Source: PWXP01 sp040772845 (GTDB lineage: Bacteria; Planctomycetota; Planctomycetia; Pirellulales; Thermoguttaceae). Taken from it: a stretch of 64,000 bases of DNA. The stretch spans positions 3,348,001 through 3,412,000 of the forward strand of contig JAXGXG010000001.1 in assembly GCA_040772845.1 (NCBI GenBank), given 5' to 3'. Position numbers and translations under genes: made by a program. The notes under the pieces were generated by a model. The model was not told where the DNA came from. It saw only the letters and a program-made list of their open reading frames with translations, and made no database searches. Positions 16,120 through 25,600 of this stretch are shown here, in pieces. How positions within the stretch are numbered: the first letter of the stretch is position 1; each line of letters opens with the position of its first letter.

Positions 16120-18870
16120 TCATTTCTTTGCCCTATATTGATCGGTAATCCACTGGATGGAATCGAGTGCGTCGAGGTTGCTCTGAATCTTTGAGACGGC
16201 GATTTCCATGTTGTACAGCGACGTGAGCAGCCGAGTGCGTTCCCGTTCCAGGGACGTGTTCATGCGCTTGATCCGTTCTTCACTATCGGCAATTCGGCTG
16301 TCCATCGCCTCCAGCCGCCGGGACAACAAGGAATCCTTCTCGCTGCTGGCAAGCCGTTCAATGAGGGCCGTGAAACGGCCGGCCACGCCAATGTCTTTCG
16401 CCGTGAACAGGGTTTCCATCGCTTCCGGGTCGTACGCGATCGCGGCGTCGAACACGGTTTCGTTGAAGCTCAGCGTCCCGTCTTCCTCGAAACAGATGCC
16501 CACCTGCTCCAGCAAGATGTACTGCCCGTCCACATGGAACGTCCCGGTTGCCAAGGAGGTCAGTTCCATCTCCATGCGCATCACGGTCAGATCGCCCGTA
16601 AGCAGCGAGCCTTTCTGCTCGGCCGCGTCATACGCGGTCAGTTCGTTGTATTGCTCGCGGAACAGGTTGTAGTTTTCGACAAACGATTCTGCCGCAACTT
16701 TCAACTTGGTGTAGGACGTGCTGACAGTCACCGATACGGTGCCGCCGGTGGCCTCTCCGATCGTCAAGGACATGCCGTCGACCAGGTTATTGAAGGTATT
16801 ATTGTTCGAGGTGACCAGCAGGGCCGAAGAGACCGTCGATGCCGCTCCGTAGGCCAGTAGGGCGTCCTGCGCCTCGCTGCTGACGGCGAAGTCGAAACCG
16901 ACCTGCGACGTGTCGACCACCATCGAACCGGCCAGGCCGGCCCGGTCGCTCACCAGCGACATGCGCCATGGGCGCACGGACCCGTCGCTCAGCACGCTCG
17001 CCGAGAAGCCGGCGCCCAGGTCGTTGATTTTCTCTTGCAGGTCGTCCAACGTGTCGTTCGCATCGATCGTAATGGTGTACGTCATCGATCCGTCGATTTG
17101 CTGTTCCGTCTGCTCTTCGCCTTCGACGGTGGTTGCCTTCTTCAGCAAGCCGAGATTGGCTGCGGTCGTGCTGCTGCCCTCCGATACGGCAAGGGTTCCG
17201 GCGCCGCCGCCCGTATCGCGCAGCAAGATTCCGTCGCCGGTGGCGTTCACCTCGGCCGCGACGTTGATGCCAAGGCGATTGATCGCGTCGATCACGTCGC
17301 CTACCGTGCTCATGGCGCTGGAGTTGACGGTCACGCTTGCCTTGCGCCCCGTGCTGTCGGCGATGGTGAACCTTCCATTCGCAATGCCCGCGCCGCCGTT
17401 GAGCGCGGAAAGACGGGTGCTTCGGCTGATGATTTGCAGGTGCAGGTCGCCGCTGTTGACCGTCGATGCGTCTTCGTCGGCGGCTATCTGCAGCTTGGTG
17501 GCCGTGTTGGTTTCGTCGGCATCGGCAATGATCAGGTTGCCGTCCGTGCCGCCCGAGGTATCGATCAGTTCGATGCCGTTGGCAGCCGCGTTGATTTGGG
17601 CGCGAATGCCGACACCGGCGGCGCTGATCGCCTCGACAAGCCCTTCGAGCGTTTCGGCGCCGCTGAGATCGACCATCGCCGACGCGCCGCTGCGATCGGT
17701 CAATTGAATCGTCCCGAGTTCGCCGAATCCCTGCCCGCCGTTCAGGCTCGACAGGGAAACGGTGCGCAAACCGCCAAGGATCCGATCGCCGATAATCACG
17801 CCATCGACCGAGGCGGTGTCGAGCCCCAGGTCGGCCAGGGCGGTGGAATCGTTCAGGGCGGTAAGCGTTGTCTCCACCGTCCCCTCGGTCGTGTCGGTTA
17901 CGGTGAGACGCCGGCCATCGGCCGCAATTTCCACCTGCAACTTCCCGTCGGAATCCGACTCGATCCGGTCAATAACCTTCTGGACGGTGTCGTCCGATTC
18001 GCCCGAGTTGAGCGGGCTGAAATCGATGGTTCCGGTCGTTCCGTCGCGGAGCGTGTACTCGATATCGGGCAATACGGAGCTGACCGCGACGCCGGCGCCA
18101 TCGTTGAGATAATCGAGATCGAGATCGCCGAACAGGCCATAGATATCGCTGCCGACGCCCACGTCGGAAGCCGTATCGATTCCGCTGAGACCGAGCGATG
18201 CGGCCGTCCGGCCTCGCGAGACCTCGCTCACAGTCAGATTCGCTGCCGTCTGCCCCGTATTGTCGGTCAGGACAATCTTGCCGTCACGCGTACTGGCCGT
18301 AACGTTAATGCCCGTTTCGTTGTTGATTGCGCCGAGCACATCGTCAACAGACCGGGCCGTAGACAGATCGATCGTAGCCACGGCCCCACTCCGGTCGCCA
18401 ATGCGAATCGAGCCGCGTGTGAAGCCGGCCCCGCCGTTGATCAGGCTGAGCGAAGCAGCCCGCTCCACGTTGTCGCCGAAACGAACGGAAATGCTGCCTG
18501 CTCCAAGCGCCTCGGTCGTCGATTTGAAGCCCGAACTCAGATACTTCTGCGTCTGGACGGTTTGGAGCGGTGTGAACTCGTAGGTTCCGTTGGCAGGCGT
18601 TCCGGAAAGAGTCGCGGAGAGTGCGTTGGAATTGCTCGACGTGGCCTTCTGGGCCTTGTAATTCTGCGCGTTGCCTAAGGCCAGAACGGACACTTTCGTG
18701 GAATAGACCAGGCTGCCCAAAGTGGCAATGGCCACTTCTTTTTCCAGCAGCGCATCGGTCCGCTCCTGCAGCGCATCGCGACCGGCCGACGAAATCTCCA
18801 TGAGCTTGTCGACCAAGCCTGCAATATCCAGCCCGGTCACCAAGCCGGTCGTCGTCTGGATTGTCCCCAT
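16120..18870 (-). CDS. fliD: flagellar filament cap protein FliD (expanded)
   Basis: FliD (HAP2) caps the growing filament and folds flagellin monomers. The N-terminus (TTTGLVTGLDIAGLVDKLME) is the classic FliD N-domain, and the C-terminal coiled coil (RLEAMDSRIADSEERIKRMN and onward) is the D0-type end. At 916 residues it is roughly twice the usual 450-500. The extra length consists of at least four copies of a flagellin hook IN-like motif (for example DVLGAINNETGINVTAS, GLVEAISAAGVGIRAQI, DVIDAINRLGINVAAEV). I place the start at ATG 18870 (MGTIQTTT) with a GGGGGGAG stretch just upstream; an in-frame GTG at 18882 is possible. fliS follows. Confidence 0.88.
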   Translation of the reverse strand: MGTIQTTTGLVTGLDIAGLVDKLMEISSAGRDALQERTDALLEKEVAIATLGSLVYSTKVSVLALGNAQNYKAQKATSSNSNALSATLSGTPANGTYEFTPLQTVQTQKYLSSGFKSTTEALGAGSISVRFGDNVERAASLSLINGGAGFTRGSIRIGDRSGAVATIDLSTARSVDDVLGAINNETGINVTASTRDGKIVLTDNTGQTAANLTVSEVSRGRTAASLGLSGIDTASDVGVGSDIYGLFGDLDLDYLNDGAGVAVSSVLPDIEYTLRDGTTGTIDFSPLNSGESDDTVQKVIDRIESDSDGKLQVEIAADGRRLTVTDTTEGTVETTLTALNDSTALADLGLDTASVDGVIIGDRILGGLRTVSLSSLNGGQGFGELGTIQLTDRSGASAMVDLSGAETLEGLVEAISAAGVGIRAQINAAANGIELIDTSGGTDGNLIIADADETNTATKLQIAADEDASTVNSGDLHLQIISRSTRLSALNGGAGIANGRFTIADSTGRKASVTVNSSAMSTVGDVIDAINRLGINVAAEVNATGDGILLRDTGGGAGTLAVSEGSSTTAANLGLLKKATTVEGEEQTEQQIDGSMTYTITIDANDTLDDLQEKINDLGAGFSASVLSDGSVRPWRMSLVSDRAGLAGSMVVDTSQVGFDFAVSSEAQDALLAYGAASTVSSALLVTSNNNTFNNLVDGMSLTIGEATGGTVSVTVSTSYTKLKVAAESFVENYNLFREQYNELTAYDAAEQKGSLLTGDLTVMRMEMELTSLATGTFHVDGQYILLEQVGICFEEDGTLSFNETVFDAAIAYDPEAMETLFTAKDIGVAGRFTALIERLASSEKDSLLSRRLEAMDSRIADSEERIKRMNTSLERERTRLLTSLYNMEIAVSKIQSNLDALDSIQWITDQYRAKK

Positions 18871-19190
18871 AACTCCCCCCACTCATACTAAGCGATCGTG
18901 TGTGGACATATCGTCTCTCGCTCGGTTTATATCGACCAGCAGGCAAGGTAAGGCTGAGCGATTACGCAGGATTTGCCGGGCCGAAGCAAGGACCCGACCG
19001 GATTTTGGGGAAATTTGGCGAATGTAGCAGAGGGGTGGCCTCTTTCAGCGGGGATTTCACTGGCGCCAATTCCCCTCAGATTACGCGACCGGAACGACCG
19101 ATACAAAGCAAATGCCATCTCCTAGGAGGACTACCTCGACTTGGCGCATTGATTGACTGTTCGTCTGCCCCTCTTTCGACGAGTTCATTC
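18871..19190. other. divergent promoter region between fliD and the methyltransferase
   Basis: About 320 bp between divergently transcribed genes. It should carry promoters for both. I looked for sigma-28 (TAAA-N15-GCCGATAA) and sigma-54 (TGGCAC-N5-TTGC) signatures on the fliD strand and saw none convincing. Confidence 0.45.
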
Positions 19191-20543
19191 ATGGACCGCT
19201 CCACTTCGACTGCCGATTTCGCGTGCCGCTGCCCGGCGTGCGCCCATACCGTGGCGATGCCGTTTTTTGATGCCGGCACACAGCCCTTGGCGACGCTGGC
19301 ATTTCCGGAAACGCGAGAAGAGGCGCGCACGTTGCCCCGTTTTCGGCTCCGGTTTGTCCGATGCGTCGATTGCGGCCACGTGTACAATCCGGACTTCGAT
19401 TACGATCAGGTGCCGTACGCAAAGCATCCGAACAAGATGTTCAATCTGGGCGCGATCTGGCGCGACCACCTTGCCCAGGTAGGGCAGCTTATTCTGGATG
19501 CCGTTCCCGAGAAGCCGTGTGTGGTCGAGATCGGGTGTGGAGACGGGCATCTGCTGCGCAGTCTGGCCGAGGCGCGCCCGGACGGCCGCTATATCGGTTT
19601 CGATCCCAACTCGAAAGTGGATACGGGCGACGGCCTGATCGAAGCGCGGGCCGAGCTATTTCTGCCGAGGCAGCATCTCGCGGAATTGGCCCCTCAGGTA
19701 ATCATTGCGCGGCACGTATTGGAGCACCTTGTCGATCCGCTGGCCCTGCTGCAGGAGATTGCCTTTGCCGTCAGTTGGTTCCAGAAACCGACCAAGCTGT
19801 TCATCGAGGTTCCCTGTATCGACATGGCGATCGAGGCGTGTCGCACGGCCGACTTCTTCTACGAGCACAATTCCCATTTCACCATACGTTCGCTGGGGAA
19901 GATGCTGGATCGGTGCGGAGCGGAAGTCGAGCTGATCGAGAAGGGATACGGCAGCGAGGTGGTTTACGCCCTCGCATCGCTCGCGCCGTCGTTGCGGCAA
20001 GAGAACTGTGCTCGACAGGCAATTGCATTTACCGAGCACGCGAAACAGGCATCCAGGACTCTGGCCGCCCAACTCGATACTATCGCACGTTCGGGGCGGA
20101 GAGTCGCGATTTGGGGCGGAACCGGGAAGGCCGCCGCCCTGATCAACCAGTGCAATATGGACGCCGAACGCTTCCCCCTGGTGGTCGATTCCGATCGGCA
20201 GAAGGCAGGAACCTTCGTGCCGGGAACCGGGCAGTACATCCATTTTCGCGATGTCCTTCGTCAGCAGCCGGCCGACCTGATCATCATCGCCACGCAGTGG
20301 CGCGCAGCCGATATCGTGCTGGAAATGCAACGAATGGGTATCGGCGCCGAGACGGTGCTGATCGAACATCGCGGCCGATTGATCGATTATTTCCGCGACG
20401 AGCACCCCTACCGCCAGGTAGCCCGACCTGCCGGCAGCGCCTGGTATCGAGCCGACTTGCACAAACCGCTTTCGGCGCCGTTGGCCGGTCCGTCCTGGAA
20501 CACCGTCGGCCTGGACTCGCCCATCGATAGTGTCGGAAGCTAG
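19191..20543 (+). CDS. class I SAM-dependent methyltransferase with N-terminal zinc-binding domain (sugar C-methyltransferase-like)
   Basis: 450 residues. The N-terminus has CRCPAC and later CVDCGHVYNPDF, a four-cysteine zinc site as in the putative zinc-binding domain of NDP-hexose C-methyltransferases. The SAM-binding motif VEIGCGDGHLLRSL follows at about residue 108, with ARHVLEHLVDPL as post-motif. The C-terminal third (VAIWGGTGKAAALINQC; PLVVDSDRQKAGTFVPGTG) matches the NAD-fold-like C-terminal domain of this group. It probably methylates an NDP-sugar or related polar metabolite. Start ATG 19191 is the first in-frame ATG before the zinc motif. The TAG stop coincides with the start of a TAGCCCGGATxATTC repeat end. 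Confidence 0.82.
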   Translation: MDRSTSTADFACRCPACAHTVAMPFFDAGTQPLATLAFPETREEARTLPRFRLRFVRCVDCGHVYNPDFDYDQVPYAKHPNKMFNLGAIWRDHLAQVGQLILDAVPEKPCVVEIGCGDGHLLRSLAEARPDGRYIGFDPNSKVDTGDGLIEARAELFLPRQHLAELAPQVIIARHVLEHLVDPLALLQEIAFAVSWFQKPTKLFIEVPCIDMAIEACRTADFFYEHNSHFTIRSLGKMLDRCGAEVELIEKGYGSEVVYALASLAPSLRQENCARQAIAFTEHAKQASRTLAAQLDTIARSGRRVAIWGGTGKAAALINQCNMDAERFPLVVDSDRQKAGTFVPGTGQYIHFRDVLRQQPADLIIIATQWRAADIVLEMQRMGIGAETVLIEHRGRLIDYFRDEHPYRQVARPAGSAWYRADLHKPLSAPLAGPSWNTVGLDSPIDSVGS

Positions 20544-20663
20544 CCCGGATGATTCAGGGCGCGAGCTGCCGCTTGCTTTGAGACCAGTTGGCGACGTTTT
20601 CTTAGCGGAGCGGCGCGAGCCGCCCGGTTTTTCCACGGGAATACCGGACGGCTTGCGCTGGGC
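20541..20663. repeat. repeat cluster: TAGCCCGGAT fragment plus REP palindrome
   Basis: Starts with TAGCCCGGATGATTC, which resembles the outer end of the GGGTGGGTCAA-family element and whose TAG is the stop of the methyltransferase gene. A separate palindrome follows: GCGCGAGCCGCCCGGT (20613-20628) and ACCGGACGGCTTGCGC (20643-20658) pair at 14 of 16 positions. No gene is present. Confidence 0.55.
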
Positions 20664-21083
20664 TGTCTAAAAGTTGGGGGTGCGGCGATTTGGGGTTGCG
20701 CAAGGTTTGTTCGTGTTTCGCCAGTCCGATAGGTCTTCTAGCCGCGCGAGCGAGTGCCGGGTTGGATACTGGTCTTCGCCCCGAAGGGGCCGAAAGGCTG
20801 TAGCCACGGGTGAAGCGGCGTGGCGGCGATGTCGCCGCCATCGACGCGGAACCCGTGGAATGATGGCAAAAACTCCCGATAGCCCCGGCAGGGGCGGCAG
20901 ACGCGATGCATTGCTGCCGCCCCTGCCAGGGCTTTGGGCACGGGGCTTGGCCACCACGGGTTGCACTTGGCCCGACTGTCGTCGGACCGCGTTCCACCCG
21001 TGGCTACAACCTGCTGCCCCTCCGGGGCAAAAAGAAACAAAACCGCACTATCCAAAAACCGTGTCAACCCCAACTTTTTGAAA
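20664..21083. mobile_element. 420-bp TIR-bounded non-autonomous element, copy 2
   Basis: Same length and order as 14110-14529. The left end is slightly degenerate (TGTCTAAAAGTTGGGGGT) and the right end is AACCCCAACTTTTTGAAA (21066-21083). The internal TAGCCACGGGTG arms and the GCCCCGGCAGGGGCGGCAG stem are kept; one stem base has changed on the right side (CCTGCCAGGGCT), giving a mismatch. It is in the same orientation as copy 1. It ends 17 bp before the stop codon of the minus-strand gene at 21100. Confidence 0.8.
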
Positions 21084-21099
21084 GCCCAGGCCTGGGCCA

Positions 21100-21432
21100 T
21101 CAAGAAGTCGCGTCCTCTTGCGACTGGGCGTGCTTCTCCAGGCATATCTGGCATATCCTACGGCCGAGCAGAAGGGCAAACGCGCCCAGACATGCGGCGA
21201 AGAAGCCGACCGGGCTGATCGGGTTGACCGTCTTCCCGACCACCAGCAAAGACAGGGTCCACAGACCGGCCGTACTGCCCAGGATACCGAGAACCAGGGT
21301 GCCAAGGGCGCCCGGCTCACGCATCGGCAGCAGGATTCGGGCAATCAGGCCGGCGACCGTCCCCAGGCCAATCCAGATCAGGGCGATACTCACCCAATGC
21401 TGTGCGGCTTGTGAGAGTTCGAGTTCGGGCAT
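21100..21432 (-). CDS. GlsB/YeaQ/YmgE-type (transglycosylase-associated) small membrane protein
   Basis: 110 residues with three predicted membrane segments. The core LGTVAGLIARILLP...GTLVLGILGSTAG matches the Transgly_assoc/GlsB pattern (G-x-x-A-G-x-x-A and G-x-x-G-x-x-G), a family of small integral membrane proteins linked to stress. The start at 21432 is supported by AAGGAGGG upstream on the minus strand; a longer frame to 21489 lacks such a site. The C-terminus adds a CQIC motif and a charged tail. The 420-bp repeat element lies immediately downstream and may affect its 3' end. Confidence 0.65.
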   Translation of the reverse strand: MPELELSQAAQHWVSIALIWIGLGTVAGLIARILLPMREPGALGTLVLGILGSTAGLWTLSLLVVGKTVNPISPVGFFAACLGAFALLLGRRICQICLEKHAQSQEDATS

Positions 21433-21541
21433 ACGGCCCTCCTTGTGCGCCTGGTGGTCCCGGAGGGGGCCGAATCGCGGACGCCCCACAGATGCCCCCT
21501 GCCGTTCTTATCGGGAATGGTAGGGAACAGAAATGAGCAAG

Positions 21542-21574
21542 GTTGGCCTTTCCGGCCGAATCCGGGACTCCAAC
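21542..21574. repeat. partial REP-like palindrome (GTTGGAGTCCCG family), copy 3
   Basis: GTTGGCCTTTCCGGCCGAAT followed by CCGGGACTCCAAC keeps the right half of the 56-bp unit. The left half is lost or contracted. Confidence 0.5.
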
Positions 21575-21630
21575 CGGTTGCCATTTCCACCTGCGAACGG
21601 AAGAGCCATGAACAATCCGATTCAGACCGT

Positions 21631-21710
21631 AAAAAAATCCCTGCGATGCCGACGTCTGTGGACGCGAGGACGAGATCGCCCCGAGTCCGTTGGACGTCGG
21701 CAACGCAGGG
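21631..21710 (-). terminator. putative rho-independent terminator of the small lipoprotein gene
   Basis: On the minus strand a stem formed by 21693-21710 and 21639-21656 (18 bp with two mismatches, ends CCCTGCG/CGCAGGG, inner GACGTC arms) is followed by seven T residues (21631-21637). It lies about 120 bp after the lipoprotein stop. The loop is long (36 nt), which is unusual. Confidence 0.5.
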
Positions 21711-21830
21711 TGCCGTCCCCCCCACAACGCAACCGGCCCTGGCAGGTGTTCGGTAAGGGATACTGCCCGAATACCTACCGCAACCAAAGGCGCCGGTCCG
21801 CGCTCGGCATGATCGCAATGGTTCCCGTCG

Positions 21831-22070
21831 CTACTGCTGCTGTTGCAAGGCCTGTTCCTCGGCCCGTGCCTTCATGGCAGCCGCTTCTCTGGAGAGTTTG
21901 AATTCCGGTCCGGCCGGGAAATACTGGACGTCGTCGGACAAGTAATAGGGGCTCGGCAACGTTTGCCCGCCTACGTCGACTTGGCAGCCGGTCAGCCCGA
22001 TCGTCAGCAGGAGCCCCAGGCTCAGCGCGAAGACCGCCCAGGGCCTCCGTCGGTTGGTGGACGCCGACAT
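21831..22070 (-). CDS. small planctomycete lipoprotein
   Basis: 79 residues with a signal peptide and lipobox LTGC (hydrophobic stretch VFALSLGLLLTIGLTGC), so lipidation of the Cys at about position 29 is expected. The mature part is QVDVGGQTLPSPYYL followed by DDVQYFPAGPEFKLSREAAA and a Gln-rich end. This sequence pattern recurs as a short conserved lipoprotein of Pirellulales-like planctomycetes, with no known function. A long-looped terminator follows. The ATG at 22070 precedes the signal sequence directly. Confidence 0.75.
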   Translation of the reverse strand: MSASTNRRRPWAVFALSLGLLLTIGLTGCQVDVGGQTLPSPYYLSDDVQYFPAGPEFKLSREAAAMKARAEEQALQQQQ

Positions 22071-22332
22071 GATTTACCTCGATAGGATTTGCAGATCGCC
22101 TCAGCAACCCAGCGTCTTTCCCTGCACGGTGCAAGCAAATCGCCCGAGTCGCTACAATCGGTAGAACCGTTATCGTCCGACACTGGCGCCAAACTTGAGG
22201 CAGTCCGTAAAGTCGCCGCAATCCTGCAGGCGGCCTTCAGGGGCACGCGAATGCCAACCCGTTTGTGTCCCGGCTTCCATCGGAAAGGCCAAGCCGCCTG
22301 AAGGCGAAACTACAACCATGTCGGCCTGCACC

Positions 22333-22420
22333 TAGCCCGGATTATTCATCTACGTAGGGTGGGTCAAGGTCGCGTAGATCGCTGGTGGGTCCGCACAAGC
22401 TGCAACCGAACTGGTTTTCT
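22333..22420 (+). repeat. GGGTGGGTCAA-family repeat, copy B (half element)
   Basis: Starts TAGCCCGGATTATTCATC like copy C, continues with TAGGGTGGGTCAAGGTCG and GGTGGGTCCGCACAAGC, then diverges after ACCGAACTG. The right half and second inverted end are missing, so it is a truncated copy. The rest of 22071-22500 has no recognisable gene. Confidence 0.7.
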
Positions 22421-22500
22421 GCCGCTCGCCCAACGAGATCCTGACCTGCAAATGTCTTGAAGCAGCAAGCCGCGACACCCCCCTCTCTAGAGTACATTGT

Positions 22501-22529
22501 TTGGAAAGCTTGGCATCAACGTATATGAT
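22501..22529 (+). promoter_or_regulatory. putative sigma-70 promoter of the CHAT gene
   Basis: TTGGAA (22501-22506) and TATGAT (22524-22529) are separated by 17 bp and lie about 70 bp before the start of the TPR/CHAT gene. Hexamer quality and spacing are good; no expression evidence. Confidence 0.5.
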
Positions 22530-22600
22530 AGAAGGAAGCAGGTCGCGCGGATGCGCGGTGATGACGCAAGCTTGTTGCCCCCCCTTTCGGAGCAGAGATC

Positions 22601-25600
22601 ATGCATTGGCACTTGCCCGCCGACACGGTGGGACGGTTTCTAAGCCGGCGCCGTACCGCCCTTGTCGTAGCCCTGGTGGGATCGGTCTTGCTGGGACCTT
22701 ACGCGCACGGCTTGCCTGCTCAGGACAGGACGATCCCCAGTCGAATCTACTTCGCGACGTTCGGCGACTTCTACGAGGGAGAGTACGACGAGGCATTGCG
22801 CCAGTTCCAGTCGGAGAATCGCGGTGCGATCAAGACGCCCCAGTCGCGCTGGATCGATTCCATTGCCTATCACACCATGACGGGCGAATGCTACTACCAT
22901 ATGGGGCGGCTCCCTGAAGCGCTGGAGCACTATACGTCGGCCCTGCAGCTTTACGTCGCCTTCTCCGGCTGGATGATGCGGGTCCAGTTTCCACCGGCCA
23001 TTCGGACCGCGAGTGTCGGCGCCCGAACGCCTGTGCCGTGGGGCCAGAGCACGCGCAACTCGCAACTGGGCTATTATCCGGAGAGCTATCTTATTGGCCA
23101 AGGGCAGATCGATCAGAGCAAGGTGGTTCAGCAGGGTGGCGTGGTCCAGCAGGCGCAACTGAAGCCGATCAACGTGAAGGAGATTATCCGGACCACAACG
23201 CTGGCCATGCGACGGCGCGCCGAACTGCTCGGACCTGTGGCCCAACACGACTCGTTAACCCAAGAGGTGCTGGCGGCCCTGGTCCGAAGACCCGGTTTGC
23301 CCAATCATTGGTCGGAGGCCTGGATCGACGTCCAGCTTGGTCTGGCCTATGCCGCAGCCGGGAAAGACGTCGAAGCCGCCCAGCACTTGCAGCGAGGGCT
23401 GGTCGCTGCCGGTCGATACGATCACCCGTTCACGTCCGTGGCGCTCGTGGAATTGGGCCGTCTGGCGCTGCGGCAGGGCAATTACGACGCGGCCGCCAAG
23501 TTCTTTCTCGAAGCGACCTATTCGGCCGTCTATTATACGGACCTGGGCGTTCTCGAAGATGCGTTTCGCCTGGGCGCCTTGACCCATATCCTCTCCGGAA
23601 GAAAGGGCATGTATCCGCCCTTGGCGCCTGCCGTCGCCTGGGCCAAGACCAAAGGCTACCGGCAGCTTCAGGCGTCGCTGCTGCTCTGCGCTGCCGAAAA
23701 TCAGGCGACACACGGCAATTCGCGCGACGCGGGCGTCTTGCTGGACCAGGCCCGAGGCGTAATCGGCCGACGTGCAATGGGACAAGGGGCAATCGGCGGC
23801 CGAATGCAGTACCTCAGCGCGCTGGTCTTCTTCCAGCAAGGACGCATGGCCCAGGGCGATGCCGCTCTGACTGCCGCCATGCAGTACATGCGGATCGGCT
23901 CACGCTGGTTGCTGCACATCGCGCTGGCCGACAAATTGTACACCAGCAACGCGGCTACGGCGCGTGTCGCCATGGATCTGTACGAGCAGGTGCTCCGCGA
24001 TCCGCAGCCGGCCGACTGGTCGAGCGATCCGATGGAATCGTTGGCCGTCCTGCTCACCCCGCATCCCGGCCCGCTGGAACGCTGGTTCGAGGTGAGTCTG
24101 GCGCGCAACGAGCACGAGAAGGCGCTGGAGATCGGCGACCGCCTGCGACGCCACCGGTACTTCAGTATGCTGCCGCTCGGCGGCCGGCTCCAGTCGCTCC
24201 GGTGGGTGCTCCACGGTCCGGAAACCGCGCTCGATCGGCAGAGCATCCTGCTGCGGCAGGACCTTCTGACCCGATACCCGGCCTATGCCGAACTGGCAAA
24301 GCAGTCGGATGCGCTGCGCGCCGAACTCCGCGCCCTGCCGCTTTCGCCGGAGGATACCGAGACCATGACGCAGCAGCGAAAGCTGATCGAAGCCATGACG
24401 GCGTGCAGCCTGCAACAGGAAACCATCCTGCGAGAAATGGCCTTGCGGCGCGAGCCGGCGTCGTTGGTGTTCCCGCCCTTGAAAGACGTCAAGGAAATCC
24501 AGCGTTCGCTGCCCGAAGGCCATGCCGTACTGGCGTTTCTGACCACAAGCCGGGGCCTGTATGCCTTCCTGCTGAACAATACCCAGTACACCTGGTGGCG
24601 CGTCGGCTCGGCCACCCGACTGCAAACCGAGATTGTCAACATGCTGCGAGACATGGGGCAACATGCAGGCAATCAGGAGTTGGACATCAAGCAGCTTGGC
24701 GCGGACGGCTGGAAGCAGACCGCCCAGCGGGCGCTCGACATGATTCTGGAAGGTTCGAAGGCGGACCTCGCCCAGCAGTTCCAGGAGCTGATTGTCGTGC
24801 CTGACGGCATGCTCTGGTACGTGCCGTTCGAAGCGCTTCAGGTTCAGGTGGACGGGCGGCGTCGGCCGCTGATCGCCCGAGTGCGGGTGCGTTACGTGCC
24901 GACCGTGTCGCTGGTCGTTCCGTGGGGAAAAGGGCGCCGGCAGAGTGCAACGACGGCCGTCGTGGTCGGCAAGCTGTTCCCACGCGACGATGTGGAAGTG
25001 GCGCAGGCCGAAACGGAGAAGCTTGGTGCGGTTCTGCCAGGCGTGAAGCCGTTGCCGGGACCGCTGTCGGGCCCATCGGCCATCTACGCCACCTTGTTCG
25101 ACCGACTTGTCGTCCTGGACGATCTGCCCGAGGCCGAGCAGAATCCGCTGGCCTTCGCCCCCATTCCGATCGATGCCGGCAAGCCGGGCAACGCGCTGAC
25201 CGACTGGTTGGCCCTGCCGTTCGGCGTACCGGACGAGATTGTCCTGCCAGGCTTCCACACAGCCGCCGAGCGTTCGTTACGGAATATCAGTCCTGTCACG
25301 GCGGGCCAGGAAGTCTTTCTGACCGTGTGCGGCTTGATGTCCAGTGGTGCGCGGACCATCTTGCTCAGCCGCTGGCGAACGGGCGGACGCTCCAGCTATG
25401 AATTGGTCCGCGAGTTCGCCCAGGAACTGCCGCACACGTCGCCCGCCGACGCCTACCAGCGAGCCGTCTTCCTGACGGCCGGGTCCCGGGTTGAATTGGA
25501 CGCAGAGCCGCGGGTCCGGCGCGCCGCCCAAACCGACGAACTGCCCCAAGCGAATCATCCGTTCTTCTGGGCCGCCTTCATGCTGGTCGATGCCGGTGCA

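Noticed and set aside
17035..18678. 547-codon plus-strand frame inside fliD
   Set aside because: Antisense shadow of the fliD coding frame, Arg/Asp/Gln-rich without motif.
22596..22620. Sigma-54 promoter (TGGCAC followed by TTGC)
   Set aside because: TTGC follows TGGCAC immediately, without the required 5-bp spacing, and lies within the first codons of the CHAT gene.
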